Below, in pieces: positions 62,719 to 64,000 of a DNA stretch of 64,000 nt. Made by a program: the position numbers and the translations under genes. Every line of letters begins with the position of its first letter. The first letter of the stretch is position 1. The stretch spans positions 36,276-100,275 of the forward strand of contig DATLUO010000091.1 in NCBI GenBank assembly GCA_035533075.1, given 5' to 3'. The stretch comes from Pirellulales bacterium. GTDB lineage: Bacteria; Planctomycetota; Planctomycetia; Pirellulales; JAICIG01. The notes below the pieces were generated by a model. The model did not search any database. It was not told the DNA's origin and saw nothing but the letters and a program-made list of their open reading frames with translations.

Positions 62719-63714
62719 ATGTCTACCTGCCTCCTCAGTGTGGCCGTAGTTCTGGCCGCCGCCGGTGCGGCGCCGCAGTCTCCACCAAAGCTCTATGTGG
62801 CCAACTCGGCGGGCAACGACCTCCATATTGTCGACACGGTCACCAATCGAGTCATCAAGCGAGTGGAAGTAGGCCCGCAACCGCACGGCCTCGCGGCCAC
62901 CGCCAAGGGCGATCAGCTTTTTGTCACCATCGAAAACACCGCCGGCGACGTCGGCGAGCTGCTGTGGTTCGATCCGTCTACCGATGCCGTCACGCGGCGG
63001 ATGGCCGTCGGCCCTCGCCCGAACCAGCTTGCCTGCACGCCCGATGGCCGGTTGGCGTATGTTCCTTGCGACGACGCCTCGTGGTGGGTCGTCGATACGG
63101 TGCGGGGCGAGGTCGTCACGCGCATCGCCACGGGCGGCCGTCCGCACAACACGCTCTGTTCGCCCGATGGCCAGCGAATGTATTTGGGGCCGAAGGGATC
63201 GTATCACGTGTTGATCGCCGACGTGGCGTCGCACCGCTTGATCGGCGAGATACCGCTTTCCGACGCTCCGCGGCCGATCGTGCTCTCGCGCGACGAAAAG
63301 CGGCTGTATGCCAACGTCGATACGCTGATCGGCTTCGAGGTTTGCGACGTGCCGGCCCGCAAGGTGATTTACCGCGTCGCGGCGGAGGTGCCCGACGAGC
63401 TGCTGCGCCAGCCGAGCCGCAGTCACGGCATCGGGCTGACGCCGGACGAGAAAGAGCTATGGATGTGCGACGTGTTTCACGACCGGACGTACGTCTTCGA
63501 CCTGACCGTCGCGCCGCCGCGGCAGGTGGCGACGATCGTGATGCAAGGCGGCGGTTATTGGATGTGCTTTTCGCCCGACGGCCGCTTTTGCTACATCAGC
63601 GAGCGGAAGGGCAACACGGTGGCCGCGATCGACACGGCCAGCCGCCGCGTGGCCGCGCGGATCCCCGTCGGGCAGGTCCCCAAGCGCGTGCTGGTGTTGA
63701 CGTTGCCCGATTGA
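62719..63714 (+). CDS. Secreted YVTN-family beta-propeller protein
   Basis: 331 residues with an N-terminal signal (LLSVAVVLAAAGAAPQ). Repeated blades follow the YVTN/cytochrome-D1-like pattern: KLYVANSAGNDLHIVDTVTN, then RVEVGPQPHGLAATAKGDQL, then LACTPDGRLAYVPC, LCSPDGQRMYLG, CFSPDGRFCYISERKGNTVA and RIPVGQVPKRVLVL. Seven or so blades are expected at this length. No catalytic or haem site is visible. Probably periplasmic binding or scaffold function. Confidence 0.85.
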   Translation: MSTCLLSVAVVLAAAGAAPQSPPKLYVANSAGNDLHIVDTVTNRVIKRVEVGPQPHGLAATAKGDQLFVTIENTAGDVGELLWFDPSTDAVTRRMAVGPRPNQLACTPDGRLAYVPCDDASWWVVDTVRGEVVTRIATGGRPHNTLCSPDGQRMYLGPKGSYHVLIADVASHRLIGEIPLSDAPRPIVLSRDEKRLYANVDTLIGFEVCDVPARKVIYRVAAEVPDELLRQPSRSHGIGLTPDEKELWMCDVFHDRTYVFDLTVAPPRQVATIVMQGGGYWMCFSPDGRFCYISERKGNTVAAIDTASRRVAARIPVGQVPKRVLVLTLPD

Positions 63715-63756
63715 CGCGCAAACCGCCATTACGATCGTGCGCGGCACGCCCAACGT

Positions 63757-64000
63757 GCCCGGTACGTGGAGCGAAACGCCGCGCGGGCGAACCTCGTACG
63801 TCGGGCGGAGGACTGGCCGTGGTGCAGCCTCTATCGGTGGCTGCACGGCGGAGCCGACGACAAGCCCGTCCTTGCCTCTTGGCCGCTTCCGCGCAAAGCC
63901 GGCTGGGCGGAACACGTGAATGCGCCGCAGAGCGAGGCGGAGTTGGCCGCGATTCGCCGCAGCGTGGAGCGCGGGAATCCCTACGGAAGCGAGTCCTGGA
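63757..64000 (+). pseudogene. REP-associated tyrosine transposase (RayT/TnpA_REP), C-terminal remnant
   Basis: In the frame starting at 63760 the sequence reads RYVERNAARANLVRRAED, then WPWCSLYRWLHGG and, further on, WPLPRKAGWAEHVNAP and LAAIRRSVERGNPYG. This is the characteristic C-terminal half of RayT proteins (RYVERNxxRAxLV, W.WSSL, RRSVxRGxPFG). The N-terminal part with the catalytic His-x-His is absent: only 43 bp separate this from the preceding stop, and no start codon is obvious. Truncated 5'; the 3' end is beyond the window. RayT enzymes mobilise REP elements, and REP-like elements abound here. Confidence 0.8.

Overview
The window looks like a high-GC planctomycete chromosome, most likely close to Pirellulales. 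That is an inference from the gene content: a GlgE-type alpha-glucan pathway, a PilMNO-like type II secretion system with an oversized secretin, many signal-peptide proteins of unknown function, Ig-like and beta-propeller proteins, and very frequent short dispersed repeats. No rRNA, tRNA, CRISPR array or intact transposase was seen.

Layout. 1-6.6 kb (minus): glgB (cut by the window edge), a trehalose synthase-maltokinase fusion and glgE, which together turn trehalose into branched alpha-glucan. 6.8-10.5 kb (plus): dnaE. 10.6-19.5 kb (plus): an accessory surface-glycan region with a GalNAc-T-like GT2 joined to Ig-like sequence (C-terminal frame break), two paralogous secreted proteins that are each internally duplicated, a GT2-GT4 fusion, a sulfotransferase and a radical SAM protein. 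19.4-26.4 kb: a secreted acidic protein, guaB, small hypotheticals (one frameshifted), a Gly/Asn-rich secreted protein and a TPR membrane protein. 26.6-43.2 kb (minus): a type II secretion operon, gspE-F-G-H-I-J-K, a four-helix-bundle gene, PilM/N-like, PilO/P-like, a secretin and a lipoprotein. 43.7-51.6 kb: a membrane glycosyltransferase, a beta-ketoacyl-synthase homologue lacking catalytic residues, a secretin-like secreted protein, a Toprim-like orphan, ygfZ and a larA-like gene.

51.5-58.4 kb is the most unusual part. Two paralogous radical SAM/SPASM enzymes flank a single-TM protein and a 307-residue protein with 22 copies of [F/Y]-x-C behind a Cys-free N-terminal leader. The gene set looks like an undescribed RiPP-type peptide-modification cassette. 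It seems to have been inserted between a PIG-V-like mannosyltransferase that has lost its 3' end and a GtrB/DPM-like glycosyltransferase that has lost its 5' end. The whole block lies between two direct repeats of about 140 bp that carry the same promoter. 58.5-64 kb holds a thioredoxin-like lipoprotein, an EgtD-like methyltransferase, a small secreted Cys-rich protein with an attenuator-like leader, a YVTN propeller and the C-terminal remnant of a REP-associated tyrosine transposase (RayT).

The second theme is repeats. A REP-like element (8 copies plus a fragment), GGAAGG-type hairpins, a GGAACGCC hairpin and many unrelated 7-bp tandem repeats occur between genes and also in frame inside genes. 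They are especially common in the cleaved leaders of pseudopilins H, I, J and K and in the signal peptide of a lipoprotein, and they also occur in dnaE, the trehalose synthase fusion and membrane-protein loops.
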